A stretch of 64,000 bases of DNA from NCBI RefSeq assembly GCF_042651965.1, contig NZ_JBHSDY010000007.1, forward strand, positions 124,001 to 188,000, given 5' to 3'. A program made the position numbers and the translations under genes. The notes under the pieces were generated by a model. It saw only the letters and a list, made by a program, of their open reading frames with translations. It was not told where the DNA came from and searched no databases. The stretch comes from Castellaniella hirudinis. Lineage in GTDB: Bacteria; Pseudomonadota; Gammaproteobacteria; Burkholderiales; Burkholderiaceae_B. Shown here piece by piece: positions 53,779-62,600 of this stretch (its first letter is position 1; every line of letters starts with the position of its first letter).

Positions 53779-55959
53779 ATGAACCATGCAATCATGGGCC
53801 GGGGAGAAGCATCCGCCGCGCCGCGCGTCGGCATGCGCGCACTGGCGCTGGCCTTCAGCCTGCCGCTGGCGGCAGGCGTAGCCTGCGCGCAGGAAACCGG
53901 CGCACAGCACGCCACCTGGCTCGACACCATCACCGTGACGGGCACGCGCACCGAAACCTCCGTCATGAACAACCCGGCCTCGGTCTCGGTCGTCGATCAG
54001 GAGCAGCTCGAGCGCCAGGCGCCCAGGAGCATCGCCGACCTGGTGCGCGACGTGCCCGGCGTCGAGGTCGTCGACGCATCCGCGCCGGGCATGCAGCGCC
54101 TGCGCATCCGGGGCGAATCCTCGCACCGCGTGACCATCCTGGTGGACGGCCAGGAAATCACCGACCACAGCGACTACGGCACGCCCATCCTGGTGGACCC
54201 GGCCAACGTCGAGCGCATCGACGTGATACGCGGACCGGCGTCGGTGCTGTACGGCGCCAAGGCCATCGGCGGCGTGGTCAACATCATCACCAAGCGCGGC
54301 GCGCCCAAGCCCATCCAGCTCGAAACGGGTGTCAGCTACTATTCCGGCACACGCGGCTGGCAAGGCTGGGCCGCCGTGTCCGGCACCGTGGGGGATTTCG
54401 ACTACCGCCTGTCGGGCAGCGCCGACCGCCACCATGACCGCAAGGTGCCCAACGGCATCTACACGCAGACCGGGCAACTGGACGGCTCCAGCTACCGCGA
54501 CAGCGATGTTTCCCTGCACCTGGGCTATGCCTTCGGCCAGAACCGCAACCATTACCTGGCGCTGAAGGCCGAGCAGCACATCCTGAGCACGGACAGCTGG
54601 ACGGATCCGGACTACCTGCAGGACCCGATCCGCGATTTCGGGATCGAACTGCCCAAGCGCGACCTGCGCAAGGTCGGCCTGTACTACGACGCCAGAGACC
54701 TGAGCCCGATCGTGCGCAAGATCCATGTGGACGCCTACCACCAGACCGTGGACCGGCTGTTCGAGAACCGGGTCGAGGTGCAGCCGACGGCATCCATGAA
54801 CATGAAGAACCGCGCCACCTCGGACGACCGCAACCTGAACTACGGCGGCACCGCGCAGATCGACCTGGCCCTGCATCCCGACCATTACACGATCGTCGGC
54901 GCGCAGTACCTGATGGACGACCTGGACACCCGCAAGAACAGCATCACGGATCTCGCCATCAAAGTGCCCTTCCCGCCGCCGGCCGGATCGACGGTCAGGA
55001 CCACCACGACCAGTCCCACGCACACCCGCGCCTCGATCCAGACGGCCTCGCTGTTCACCCAGGACGAATGGGCCTTCGCCCGGGATTTCAAGCTGACCGC
55101 CGGCCTGCGCTACTACCACGTCAGTTCGAGCCTGGACGAAACCACCAACACCGCCCTGGCGAACCAGGACGACGGCACCACCAACCGCCTGGTGAAGTCC
55201 CTGGGCCTGACCTGGGCCGGCCTGGAGCACACCACCCTGCGCGCCCTGTATTCCGAGGGTTACACGACTCCTACCCTGATGCAGCTATACAGCGACACCA
55301 CGGCGGGCAGCGGCAACCCGACCCGGGCCAACCCCGGCCTGAAACCCGAGACCTCGCAGAACTACGAACTGGGCGCCCGCTATCAGCACGCGGGCGTGGT
55401 CCTGGACGCCGCCGTGTTCTACACCCGGGCCAAGGACTACATCACCACGACGACGTGCGCCTCGGCCGGCACCTGCCCAGTCGGTTACGGCGCCAAAGAC
55501 AACACCTACGTCAACGCCGACCGCGCCGACACCCACGGCATCGAGCTGGCCGCCGAATACGCGCTGCCCGGCACGAACTTCACGCCCTACGTGTCCGGCG
55601 CCTGGATGCAACGGGAGCTGAAGTACGCCGCCTATTCGACCAGGGACAGCGGCACACCGGCCTTCTCGGGCCGCATGGGGATGCGCTACGACACGACGCT
55701 GTACGGCGCCGAGGTCTGGGCCGACCTGTTCGTGCGCGCCGCCACGTCGATCAAACAGGCCAGCAGCGCCACCGCAAGCGAGCACCTGCCCGGCTGGGGC
55801 ACGCTGAACCTGGCCTTCGGCGGCACGCACGGCAAGGACCGCAAAGTCCAGGTCGGGGTGCAGTTCAACAACCTCCTGGACAAGGAATACCGTTCCGCGT
55901 TCGACTCCCTGCCGGGCACCGGCCGCAGCGTAGAGGTCACCCTGCGCACGACCTTCTGA
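53779..55959 (+). CDS. TonB-dependent outer-membrane receptor, probably heme or siderophore
   Basis: A 726-residue outer-membrane receptor with a long signal peptide (cleavage near ACA|QETG), a TonB-box-like DTITVTGTRTE, a plug domain (IADLVRDVPGVEVV, IDVIRGPASVLYGAKAIGGV) and a 22-strand barrel ending in VEVTLRTTF with terminal Phe. The layout resembles hemoglobin/heme and siderophore receptors; the segment ANPGLKPETSQNYELG matches the NPDL-type barrel motif of that group. It energises import through TonB-ExbBD encoded elsewhere. No ABC uptake genes lie beside it. Fur control is likely from the upstream box. Confidence 0.93.
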   Translation: MNHAIMGRGEASAAPRVGMRALALAFSLPLAAGVACAQETGAQHATWLDTITVTGTRTETSVMNNPASVSVVDQEQLERQAPRSIADLVRDVPGVEVVDASAPGMQRLRIRGESSHRVTILVDGQEITDHSDYGTPILVDPANVERIDVIRGPASVLYGAKAIGGVVNIITKRGAPKPIQLETGVSYYSGTRGWQGWAAVSGTVGDFDYRLSGSADRHHDRKVPNGIYTQTGQLDGSSYRDSDVSLHLGYAFGQNRNHYLALKAEQHILSTDSWTDPDYLQDPIRDFGIELPKRDLRKVGLYYDARDLSPIVRKIHVDAYHQTVDRLFENRVEVQPTASMNMKNRATSDDRNLNYGGTAQIDLALHPDHYTIVGAQYLMDDLDTRKNSITDLAIKVPFPPPAGSTVRTTTTSPTHTRASIQTASLFTQDEWAFARDFKLTAGLRYYHVSSSLDETTNTALANQDDGTTNRLVKSLGLTWAGLEHTTLRALYSEGYTTPTLMQLYSDTTAGSGNPTRANPGLKPETSQNYELGARYQHAGVVLDAAVFYTRAKDYITTTTCASAGTCPVGYGAKDNTYVNADRADTHGIELAAEYALPGTNFTPYVSGAWMQRELKYAAYSTRDSGTPAFSGRMGMRYDTTLYGAEVWADLFVRAATSIKQASSATASEHLPGWGTLNLAFGGTHGKDRKVQVGVQFNNLLDKEYRSAFDSLPGTGRSVEVTLRTTF

Positions 55960-55994
55960 TCCGGGTTTCGCCGTCGATCCTTCTCGACACCGCA

Positions 55995-56019
55995 CCGGCA
56001 GGCGTACACCGCCTGCCGG
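55995..56019. terminator. Hairpin between convergent TonB receptor and YkvI-like genes
   Basis: CCGGCAGGCG (55995-56004) pairs perfectly with CGCCTGCCGG (56010-56019) around a 5-nt loop in an 83-nt convergent gap. No strong T run follows, so it may be a weak or Rho-assisted terminator for one or both genes. Confidence 0.45.
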
Positions 56020-56042
56020 CCGTCAGCGGTCACACGTGACGA

Positions 56043-57095
56043 TCACGCGTGGCGATGCCGCCACCAGTACACGATCACCCCCACGATCAGGGCGATCCCC
56101 AGATAGCCGAGCAGCGGATACACCGTACCCACCAGGGTGGTGAAGCCCACGAAGCTCAGCCCCAGGCCGACGAAGCTGGACACCACGCTGATCAGGCGGA
56201 ATTTCGGCGTCTCGGGATCGGCAAAGCGGGCGCTGAAGGCAAAGAACATGCCCACCGCCGTGCTGTAGATCATGCAGCACAGCGACACCATCATCAGCCA
56301 GCCCAGCCAGGGGCTCAGGCGCTTGGCCAGCATCACGGTCGGCATCTCGGCGCCCTGGATCTGATCCAGCGTGGCGAACAGGCCGATGTTCAGCAGCAGG
56401 ATCAGCACGCCCAGGCCCAGCCCGCCCAGCACCCCGCCGCGCGTGGTGTTGCGCAGATTGGTGCTGCCGCCGGACAAGACGGCCAGCAGCGGGAAGCCGA
56501 CGGCGATGTTGAAGGACGCATACAGCACGCCGCCCAGGAACCAGTTGGGCGCGGCGCGGTCCTGCTGCTGCGCCGCCAGGGCGCTCAGGGTCCCGGCGTC
56601 CGTATCGCTGTTGAACAGCGCATAGGTCACCAGCACGATCACCAGGGCCAGCAGCAGCGGCGTCACCGCGCTGATCAGGTCCACGATGCGCTGCACGTTC
56701 AGGCACAGCGTCAAGGACACCAGCACGGTCATGAACAGGCCGCCGGCCAGCTTCGGCAGGTCGAAATGCTCCAGGAACAGGGAGCCCGTGCCCGCCAGCA
56801 TGGCCACCCCCACGCCGAACAAAAAGAAAATCAGCGCCAGGTCGATGACCGACCCCAGCTTGTCGCCAAAGACCGCGTTCAGCACGACCTTGTGCGAATG
56901 GGCCTGCAACTGGGTGCCGATGCGCGCCACCTGCATGCCCAGAAAGGCGAACAACAGCCCCGCCACCAGCGTGCCCGCCACGCCCCAAAGACCAAAATGC
57001 GTGAAAAACTGCAACACTTCCTGCCCGGAGGCGAAACCGCCGCCGATGATCACGCTCATATACGCGGAAGCTAGCTGAAGAACCTGTCGATTCAT
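56043..57095 (-). CDS. YkvI-like membrane transporter
   Basis: A 350-residue membrane protein with about ten hydrophobic segments. The N-terminal QLASAYMSVIIGGGFASGQE is characteristic of the YkvI group (amino acid/polyamine transporter superfamily). The glycine-rich unwound-helix motif IIGGGFASGQE is consistent with an LeuT-fold transporter. Substrate is unknown. It is divergent from leuA across a 346-nt gap, which may indicate a role with branched-chain amino acids, but there is no direct evidence. Confidence 0.85.
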   Translation of the reverse strand: MNRQVLQLASAYMSVIIGGGFASGQEVLQFFTHFGLWGVAGTLVAGLLFAFLGMQVARIGTQLQAHSHKVVLNAVFGDKLGSVIDLALIFFLFGVGVAMLAGTGSLFLEHFDLPKLAGGLFMTVLVSLTLCLNVQRIVDLISAVTPLLLALVIVLVTYALFNSDTDAGTLSALAAQQQDRAAPNWFLGGVLYASFNIAVGFPLLAVLSGGSTNLRNTTRGGVLGGLGLGVLILLLNIGLFATLDQIQGAEMPTVMLAKRLSPWLGWLMMVSLCCMIYSTAVGMFFAFSARFADPETPKFRLISVVSSFVGLGLSFVGFTTLVGTVYPLLGYLGIALIVGVIVYWWRHRHA

Positions 57096-57255
57096 GATGC
57101 CCTCACACGCCCTTCACGGGCCGGATCAGCCTGCTGGGCGCCTCGAAACGTTGGATAAACCGCGCATTGTGCCGAAATATAGGGGCGCTGGCACTTGCGG
57201 AAACACAGGAAATATGTTCGACTTGCATGTATGAACACCACGCGCGCCTCTTTTC

Positions 57256-57354
57256 GTGACTCCCCGCAGCCCCCCGCTGCCGGGCGCGCGCGTCCGTCGT
57301 TCTCCCTCTCCCTGTCGGGTCTACTGCTGCTAGCGATCGGTTGCCGGGCCTAGC
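57256..57354 (+). CDS. Candidate leucine leader peptide ahead of leuA
   Basis: A GTG-initiated reading frame of 32 codons ends in TAG, 87 nt before the leuA ATG. Seven residues are leucine, including four in a row (CTA CTG CTG CTA, 57322-57333) near the 3' end (SGLLLLAIGCRA). CTA is rare in the neighbouring genes. This is the layout of amino-acid attenuation leaders. The weak point is initiation: the only in-frame start after an upstream stop is GTG at 57256, and no Shine-Dalgarno sequence is visible. Confidence 0.5.
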
Positions 57355-57435
57355 GCCGCGTGGCAGTTCGGCAACCTGTTTCGCCACACCCTCGCATTTC
57401 CGCGCCCGTGATCCGGGCGCACCACCCAGACAGGT
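57340..57435 (+). promoter_or_regulatory. Candidate leuA attenuator with alternative RNA helices
   Basis: GGTTGCCG (57340-57347) pairs with CGGCAACC (57369-57376); the leader stop codon lies in its loop. ACCTGT (57374-57379) can instead pair with ACAGGT (57430-57435), which holds the leuA ribosome binding site. A perfect 7-bp hairpin (57402-57408 with 57414-57420) lies between those arms and would close them together. The two helices share 57374-57376, so they exclude each other. The rest of the 57096-57441 gap shows no other gene. Confidence 0.5.
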
Positions 57436-57441
57436 ACCGAC

Positions 57442-59145
57442 ATGATCAAGAATCCCGCCGACAAATACGTTCCGTTCGCCCCGTTCACGCGCGACTTCGC
57501 TGAACGCACCTGGCCCAGCCGCCGCATCTCCGCCCCCCCGATCTGGATGAGCACCGACCTGCGCGACGGCAACCAGGCGCTGATCGAACCCATGAGCGTC
57601 GAGCGCAAGCTGCGCTTCTTCGAGCAACTGATCAAGATCGGCTTCAAGGAAATCGAAGTCGGCTTCCCGTCCGCGTCCCAGACCGACTTCGACTTCGTGC
57701 GCAAGCTGGTCGACGAAAAGCGCATTCCCGACGACGTCACCATCATCGCCCTGACCCAGTCCCGCGAAGACCTGATCCAGCGCACGGTCGCAGCCTGCGC
57801 GGGCGCCAGGCACGCCATCATCCACCTGTACAACGCCTGCGCGCCGGCCTTCCGCAAGATTGTCTTCCGCATGAGCCGCGACGAAGTCCGCGCCATCGCC
57901 GTCGAGGGCACCAAGATCGTCAAGGCCGAAGTCGCCAAGCACCCGGAAACCCACTGGCGCTACGAATACTCGCCGGAGGTCTTCAGCACCACCGAACCCG
58001 ATTTCGCACTGGAAGTCTGCAACGCCGTGGTCGAGACCTGGCAGCCGACCGTCCAGGACAAGATCATCCTGAACCTGCCGGCCACCATCGAGGCCACCAC
58101 GCCCAACCTGTATGCCGACCAGATCGAATGGATGCATAAAAACCTGGCGCAGCGTGACAAGATCGTCGTCAGCGTCCATCCCCATAACGACCGGGGCACC
58201 GCCGTGGCTGCCGCCGAATTCGCCGTCATGGCCGGCGCCGACCGTATCGAAGGCTGCCTGTTCGGCAACGGCGAGCGCACCGGCAACGTGGACCTGGTCA
58301 CCCTGGCGTTGAACCTGTACACCCAGGGCATCCACCCGGGCCTGGACTTCTCCGACATCGACGAAGTCCGCCGCTGCGTCGAATATTGCAACCAGTTGCC
58401 CGTGCACCCGCGCCACCCCTACGCCGGCGATCTGGTCTTCACGGCCTTCTCCGGCTCGCACCAGGACGCCATCAAGAAGGGCTTCGCAGTGCGCCAGGAA
58501 GGCTCGGTCTGGGAAGTCCCCTACCTGCCCATCGACCCGGCCGACCTGGGCCGCAGCTACGATGCGGTCATCCGCGTCAACAGCCAGTCCGGCAAGGGCG
58601 GCGTGTCCTTCCTGCTGGAACAGGAACACGGCCTGGTCCTGCCGCGCCGCCTGCAGATCGAATTCAGCCGCGCCATCCAGCGCGTCACCGACGAGACGGG
58701 CCGCGAAGTCACGCCCAAGGACGTGTTCGAGGTCTTCTCCAGCGAATACCTGGATCGCGAAGCGCCGATGAAGCTGATCCGGCACCGCATCACCGGCAGC
58801 CCCAAGACCACCGGCCAGAAGCAGTTCATGATCGAAGTCGAACTCGAAGTCGACGGCCAGGTCCGCCACCTGTCGGGCCAGGGCGACGGCGCGATCTCGG
58901 CCTTTGTGGATGCGCTGGACATCGACGCCCGCGTGATGGACTACCAGGAACACGCCATCGGCACCGGCACCGACACCCGCGCGGCGTCCTACATCGAGAT
59001 GCGCATCCAGGACTCGGCCAGCGGCTACGGCGTCGGCGTCCACGAGGACATCGTGACCTCGTCCTTCCTGGCGATCCTGAGCGCGGTCAACCGCCACGCG
59101 GCGGCGGGCGGCGACGTCCGGCCGCGCGCTTCGGTTGCGGCTTGA
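57442..59145 (+). CDS. leuA: 2-isopropylmalate synthase
   Basis: A 567-residue enzyme that condenses acetyl-CoA with 2-oxoisovalerate, the first committed step of leucine synthesis. The HMGL-like TIM barrel shows the metal/substrate motif STDLRDGNQAL near residues 36-46 and HNDRGTAVAAAEFAVMAGAD. A C-terminal LeuA allosteric domain follows (about 430-560), which binds leucine for feedback control. Length and sequence fit the longer LeuA class (like mycobacterial LeuA) rather than the ~515-residue enterobacterial form. The start ATG follows a weak AGG site. No leuBCD genes follow; a terminator closes the gene. Confidence 0.96.
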   Translation: MIKNPADKYVPFAPFTRDFAERTWPSRRISAPPIWMSTDLRDGNQALIEPMSVERKLRFFEQLIKIGFKEIEVGFPSASQTDFDFVRKLVDEKRIPDDVTIIALTQSREDLIQRTVAACAGARHAIIHLYNACAPAFRKIVFRMSRDEVRAIAVEGTKIVKAEVAKHPETHWRYEYSPEVFSTTEPDFALEVCNAVVETWQPTVQDKIILNLPATIEATTPNLYADQIEWMHKNLAQRDKIVVSVHPHNDRGTAVAAAEFAVMAGADRIEGCLFGNGERTGNVDLVTLALNLYTQGIHPGLDFSDIDEVRRCVEYCNQLPVHPRHPYAGDLVFTAFSGSHQDAIKKGFAVRQEGSVWEVPYLPIDPADLGRSYDAVIRVNSQSGKGGVSFLLEQEHGLVLPRRLQIEFSRAIQRVTDETGREVTPKDVFEVFSSEYLDREAPMKLIRHRITGSPKTTGQKQFMIEVELEVDGQVRHLSGQGDGAISAFVDALDIDARVMDYQEHAIGTGTDTRAASYIEMRIQDSASGYGVGVHEDIVTSSFLAILSAVNRHAAAGGDVRPRASVAA

Positions 59146-59186
59146 TGCATTGATTCTCCCGGCCTGATCCAGGCCTGAGCGAGGAC

Positions 59187-59224
59187 AAAAACCGGGCGCC
59201 CCACAAGGGCGCCCGGTTTTTTTT
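59187..59224. terminator. Bidirectional intrinsic terminator between leuA and DUF1840 gene
   Basis: ACCGGGCGCCC (59191-59201) pairs perfectly with GGGCGCCCGGT (59207-59217) around a 5-nt loop. An A run on the left (59187-59191) and a run of eight T on the right (59217-59224) make it work in both directions. Confidence 0.95.
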
Positions 59225-59226
59225 AC

Positions 59227-59571
59227 CTACCAGGACGGCGCCGGTTCCCAGGTGACGTCTTCGCCCTTTTCGCGGGCCAGACGCAGCATGGTCAGCAGCG
59301 GCCAGGCCCGGCGGCGCATGCCGACCGGCTGAGCGATGGGGTGCTCGACCGTGTCGTCGTGGTCGCCGGAGGCATCGTCATGACCGGGATCGGCCGCCAC
59401 CAGCGACTCGATACCGGCGATGGCCGTGTCCAACTGCGCCCGGGTGATGACACCGCGTTCCGGCAGGCCGGGTTCGTCGAAGGCCTTGCCGGCGGCCAGC
59501 AGGATGGGCCGGGCATGCTGGGCGAACATCAGGACTTCCGCTGCAGATTTCGACTGGAACAAAATGAGCAT
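59227..59571 (-). CDS. DUF1840 family protein
   Basis: A 114-residue small cytosolic protein of the DUF1840 family. It begins MLILFQSKSAAEVLMFAQHA, matching the family N-terminus (LI-F-S-AA-v-MF), and ends GEDVTWEPAPSW. An acidic middle (PGHDDASGDHDD) is a variable linker. Function unknown. The start at 59571 was chosen because family homology begins there; eleven earlier in-frame residues overlap the upstream gap. Its 3' end abuts the bidirectional terminator. Confidence 0.82.
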   Translation of the reverse strand: MLILFQSKSAAEVLMFAQHARPILLAAGKAFDEPGLPERGVITRAQLDTAIAGIESLVAADPGHDDASGDHDDTVEHPIAQPVGMRRRAWPLLTMLRLAREKGEDVTWEPAPSW

Positions 59572-59663
59572 GGTGGACTTCCTGCAATGGACACATTCAT
59601 ACACTAACCCATCTTCAACCCCCTGCCAAGCGACACAATGAGGACTCCGACCGGAGGTGCCTC

Positions 59664-62600
59664 ATGCCCGAAACCCTTGACTCGCGCCGCTCGTTGCCGC
59701 GCTGGCTGGCCGGCCTGCCGCTGACGCTCGTCGCCTGGCCCATGCCGGCCCCGGCGCAGGCCGCATCCGCCTTGAGTTGTCCTGCGCCGCAAGCCCAGGC
59801 GCCCTGCGGCGCGGGATCGCCCCGGGGGCCGGCGGCGTCCGCCCCCGACTCGGGCATCGCCAATCCCATCCATCTGGCCACCGGCGAAAAATTCCTGCGG
59901 GAATCCGACCTGCCCGAGCCGATCTCGGGCGCCCATCCATCCTTCATCCGCCTGTACCGCTCGGGGTCCGCCGAAGACGGGCCGCTGGGCCGGGGCTGGC
60001 GCAGCGAATACGACATCCGGCTGCAGCCGGCCCCGGACGGCTGGCGGCTGGATCTGCCCGACGGGCGCCGTGTGCACTTTGACGCCCAGGGGTTGGGGGC
60101 CGGGCCTACGGATGGGCGCGTGCGGGTGCCCTCGCCGCAGGGCACGCAAGCGGTGCGGGCCGGGGATGCCGGGACACCCGGCGCATCCTGGCAGGGCATC
60201 GACGGCAGCCGGCTGATCTTTGACACACAAGGCCGGCTGCGGACGATCACCGCCCCCGGACGGCCGGACATCGTCATCGACCGTCATGCAGACGGCCCGT
60301 TGGGCGGCCTGATCCAGACCATCCAGCGGGAGGATGCCACGCTGCGGCTCGACTACGATCCATCGGGGCCGCGCCCGCGCCTGCGCGCGCTGGATACGCC
60401 GCTGGGCGTCTTCCGCTACAAGCATGCGGCCGCCCTGCTGACCACCGTGCAGCGCCCCGACGGCATGCGCCGCCACTACCATTACGAACCTGGGCGTCAG
60501 GCCGGGCACGGCGCCGCGATCACCGGGATCACGCTGGAAGCCGCCGACGGCAGGCGCTGGCGCGCCCGCTCCTGGATCTACGACGCGCGCGGCCGCGTCG
60601 TCCAGGCCATTCCGGGCGCCCCCGATGCGATGGCGGGCCGGCTGGACCTGGACTACCTGGACGGCCCGCACGGCGCCGGCACGACCCGGATTCACGCCGC
60701 AAACGGTGCGACCGCAGTGGATACCCTGGCGCGCGGCGGACGCACCGTACTGCGCGCGATGCGCTCGTCGTCTTGCCCGGGGTGTCCCGAAACCATTCAA
60801 CGCCTCGGGTACGACGTCCGAGGCCGCTTGAGCGCCGTCGGCGATCTGCGCATCCGCCGCACGCCGGACGGCGGCATCCGCGCGCTGGCGCAGGCACGCG
60901 GCGGCTGGCCCGGCCTGCGCCTGGACTATGGCCCCGACGGACGGCTGGCGCGCTGGTCCAGCCGGCTCACAGGCACGACCCGGCTGACACATGACGCGCA
61001 CGGCCGCCTGACCAGCCGGCATCAGGCCAACGGCGGCCGCCTGGACATCCGCCGCGACACCCTCGGCCGTCCGGTGGGGCTGCGGCACACGGCACCGGAC
61101 GCACCGCCCCTGGAGATCGGCCTGCGCTGGCGGGGCGACCGGCCGGTCCGCCTGACGCATCCCGAAGAAACCGAATACCTGGAACACGATGACCATGGCC
61201 GGGTGACGGCCCGCGCCGTACGCCGCCCCCATCCTCGGGGCACACTGAACTACCGGGAACGTTTCGCCTACGACGCGCAGGGACGGCTGACGCGTCACGA
61301 CCTGCCGGAGGGCGGAGCGTTGCACTACGCCTGGTCCGGCACGGGGCGCCTGGGCCGCCTGGACTGGGAAGCCGCGGACGGCACGCGCCGCACCGTCATC
61401 GATTCCGCGCCGGGCCTGGCCGGCTACCGCTACGGCAACGGCCTGCGGCTGCGCACGGCGGCAGGGCCGGACGGGCGGGCCGACACCCTGGTGCTGTCCG
61501 ACGGACCACGCGTCCTGTGGGGCGAGCGGCGACGACACGACGCGCGCGGCCGGGTCGCGCGCCTGAGCACGCTCCTGGCGACCGGCTCCTGGCGACACCA
61601 GGTCCTGGCTCACGACGCGCAGGACCGGCTGGTCGGCATCCAGGACGACATCACCCGGACCTGGCTGGCCTGGGATGAGAACGGCCGCCTGCTTGCCCGC
61701 CACGACCAGCCCGTCCCGCCGTCGGCCGCGACAAGCACACACGCCGCCCCGCAGTCCACGATGACCCGCGATCCATCCGGCCTGCCGCTGGCGGTTGACG
61801 GCCGCACCCTGCACTACCAGGCCCAGGGTCGACTGGCCGAGGTCAGGGAAGCCGGCCGCACGCGGGTCCGCTACGCCCACAACGCCCGGGGCCAGCAGAT
61901 CCGCCGCATCCAGCACAGCGGGGAAACCGAACGCTATTACCTGGACAACCGCCTGGCCGCAGTCTGGCGCCGGCCGGCCTCGACAGCGCTGGATACCCAG
62001 ACCTTCGGCGTCACCCAACGCTACCTGTACGCCCACGAAGTCCCGGTCGGCTTGCTGCATACGGAAGCCGATGGCCGCACCCGCCTGTACTACGTCCACG
62101 CCGATCTGCTGGGCGCCCCCGTCCTGGTGACCGACGCCCGGCGTGCAGTGCGCTGGGCGGCCGACTACGACGCGCTGGGCCGCGCAACCCGCCTGCGCGG
62201 CGACCTGGCGCTGCCGCTACGCCGGCCGGGCCAGGACGAGGACCCCGCGACCGGCTGGCACGACAATGTCTTTCGCACCTACCTGCCCGACCGCGGCCAC
62301 TACCTGGAACCCGACCCGCTGGGACCGCTGCCCGGCCTGCAGGCCCTGGGCTACGCCGCCCAGCAGCCCCTGCGCCACGCCGACCCCCTGGGCCTGATCC
62401 TGATGGCTTTCGACGGCACGCGCTACGGCCCGCGCAACCAGGGCAACGTCTGGAAACTCGCCCAGGCTTACGAGGACGGTCCGGCGTACTACCATGCCGG
62501 CCCGGGCAACAGCTATTACACCGACTGGGACGCGATCACGGCCGCCGGCAGCCGCCAGATCCTGAGCAACCAGTGGCAGTCCCTGATGAACGCCCTGAAC

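Noticed and set aside
59227..59571. DUF1840 gene as immunity gene of the Rhs-lipase
   Set aside because: It is on the other strand, lies upstream, is cytosolic and belongs to a broadly conserved family; Tle1-type immunity proteins are usually exported and adjacent downstream.
59604..62099. Open frame of about 830 codons on the minus strand opposite the Rhs gene
   Set aside because: Same reason: it is antisense to clear Rhs repeats and shows no family motif.
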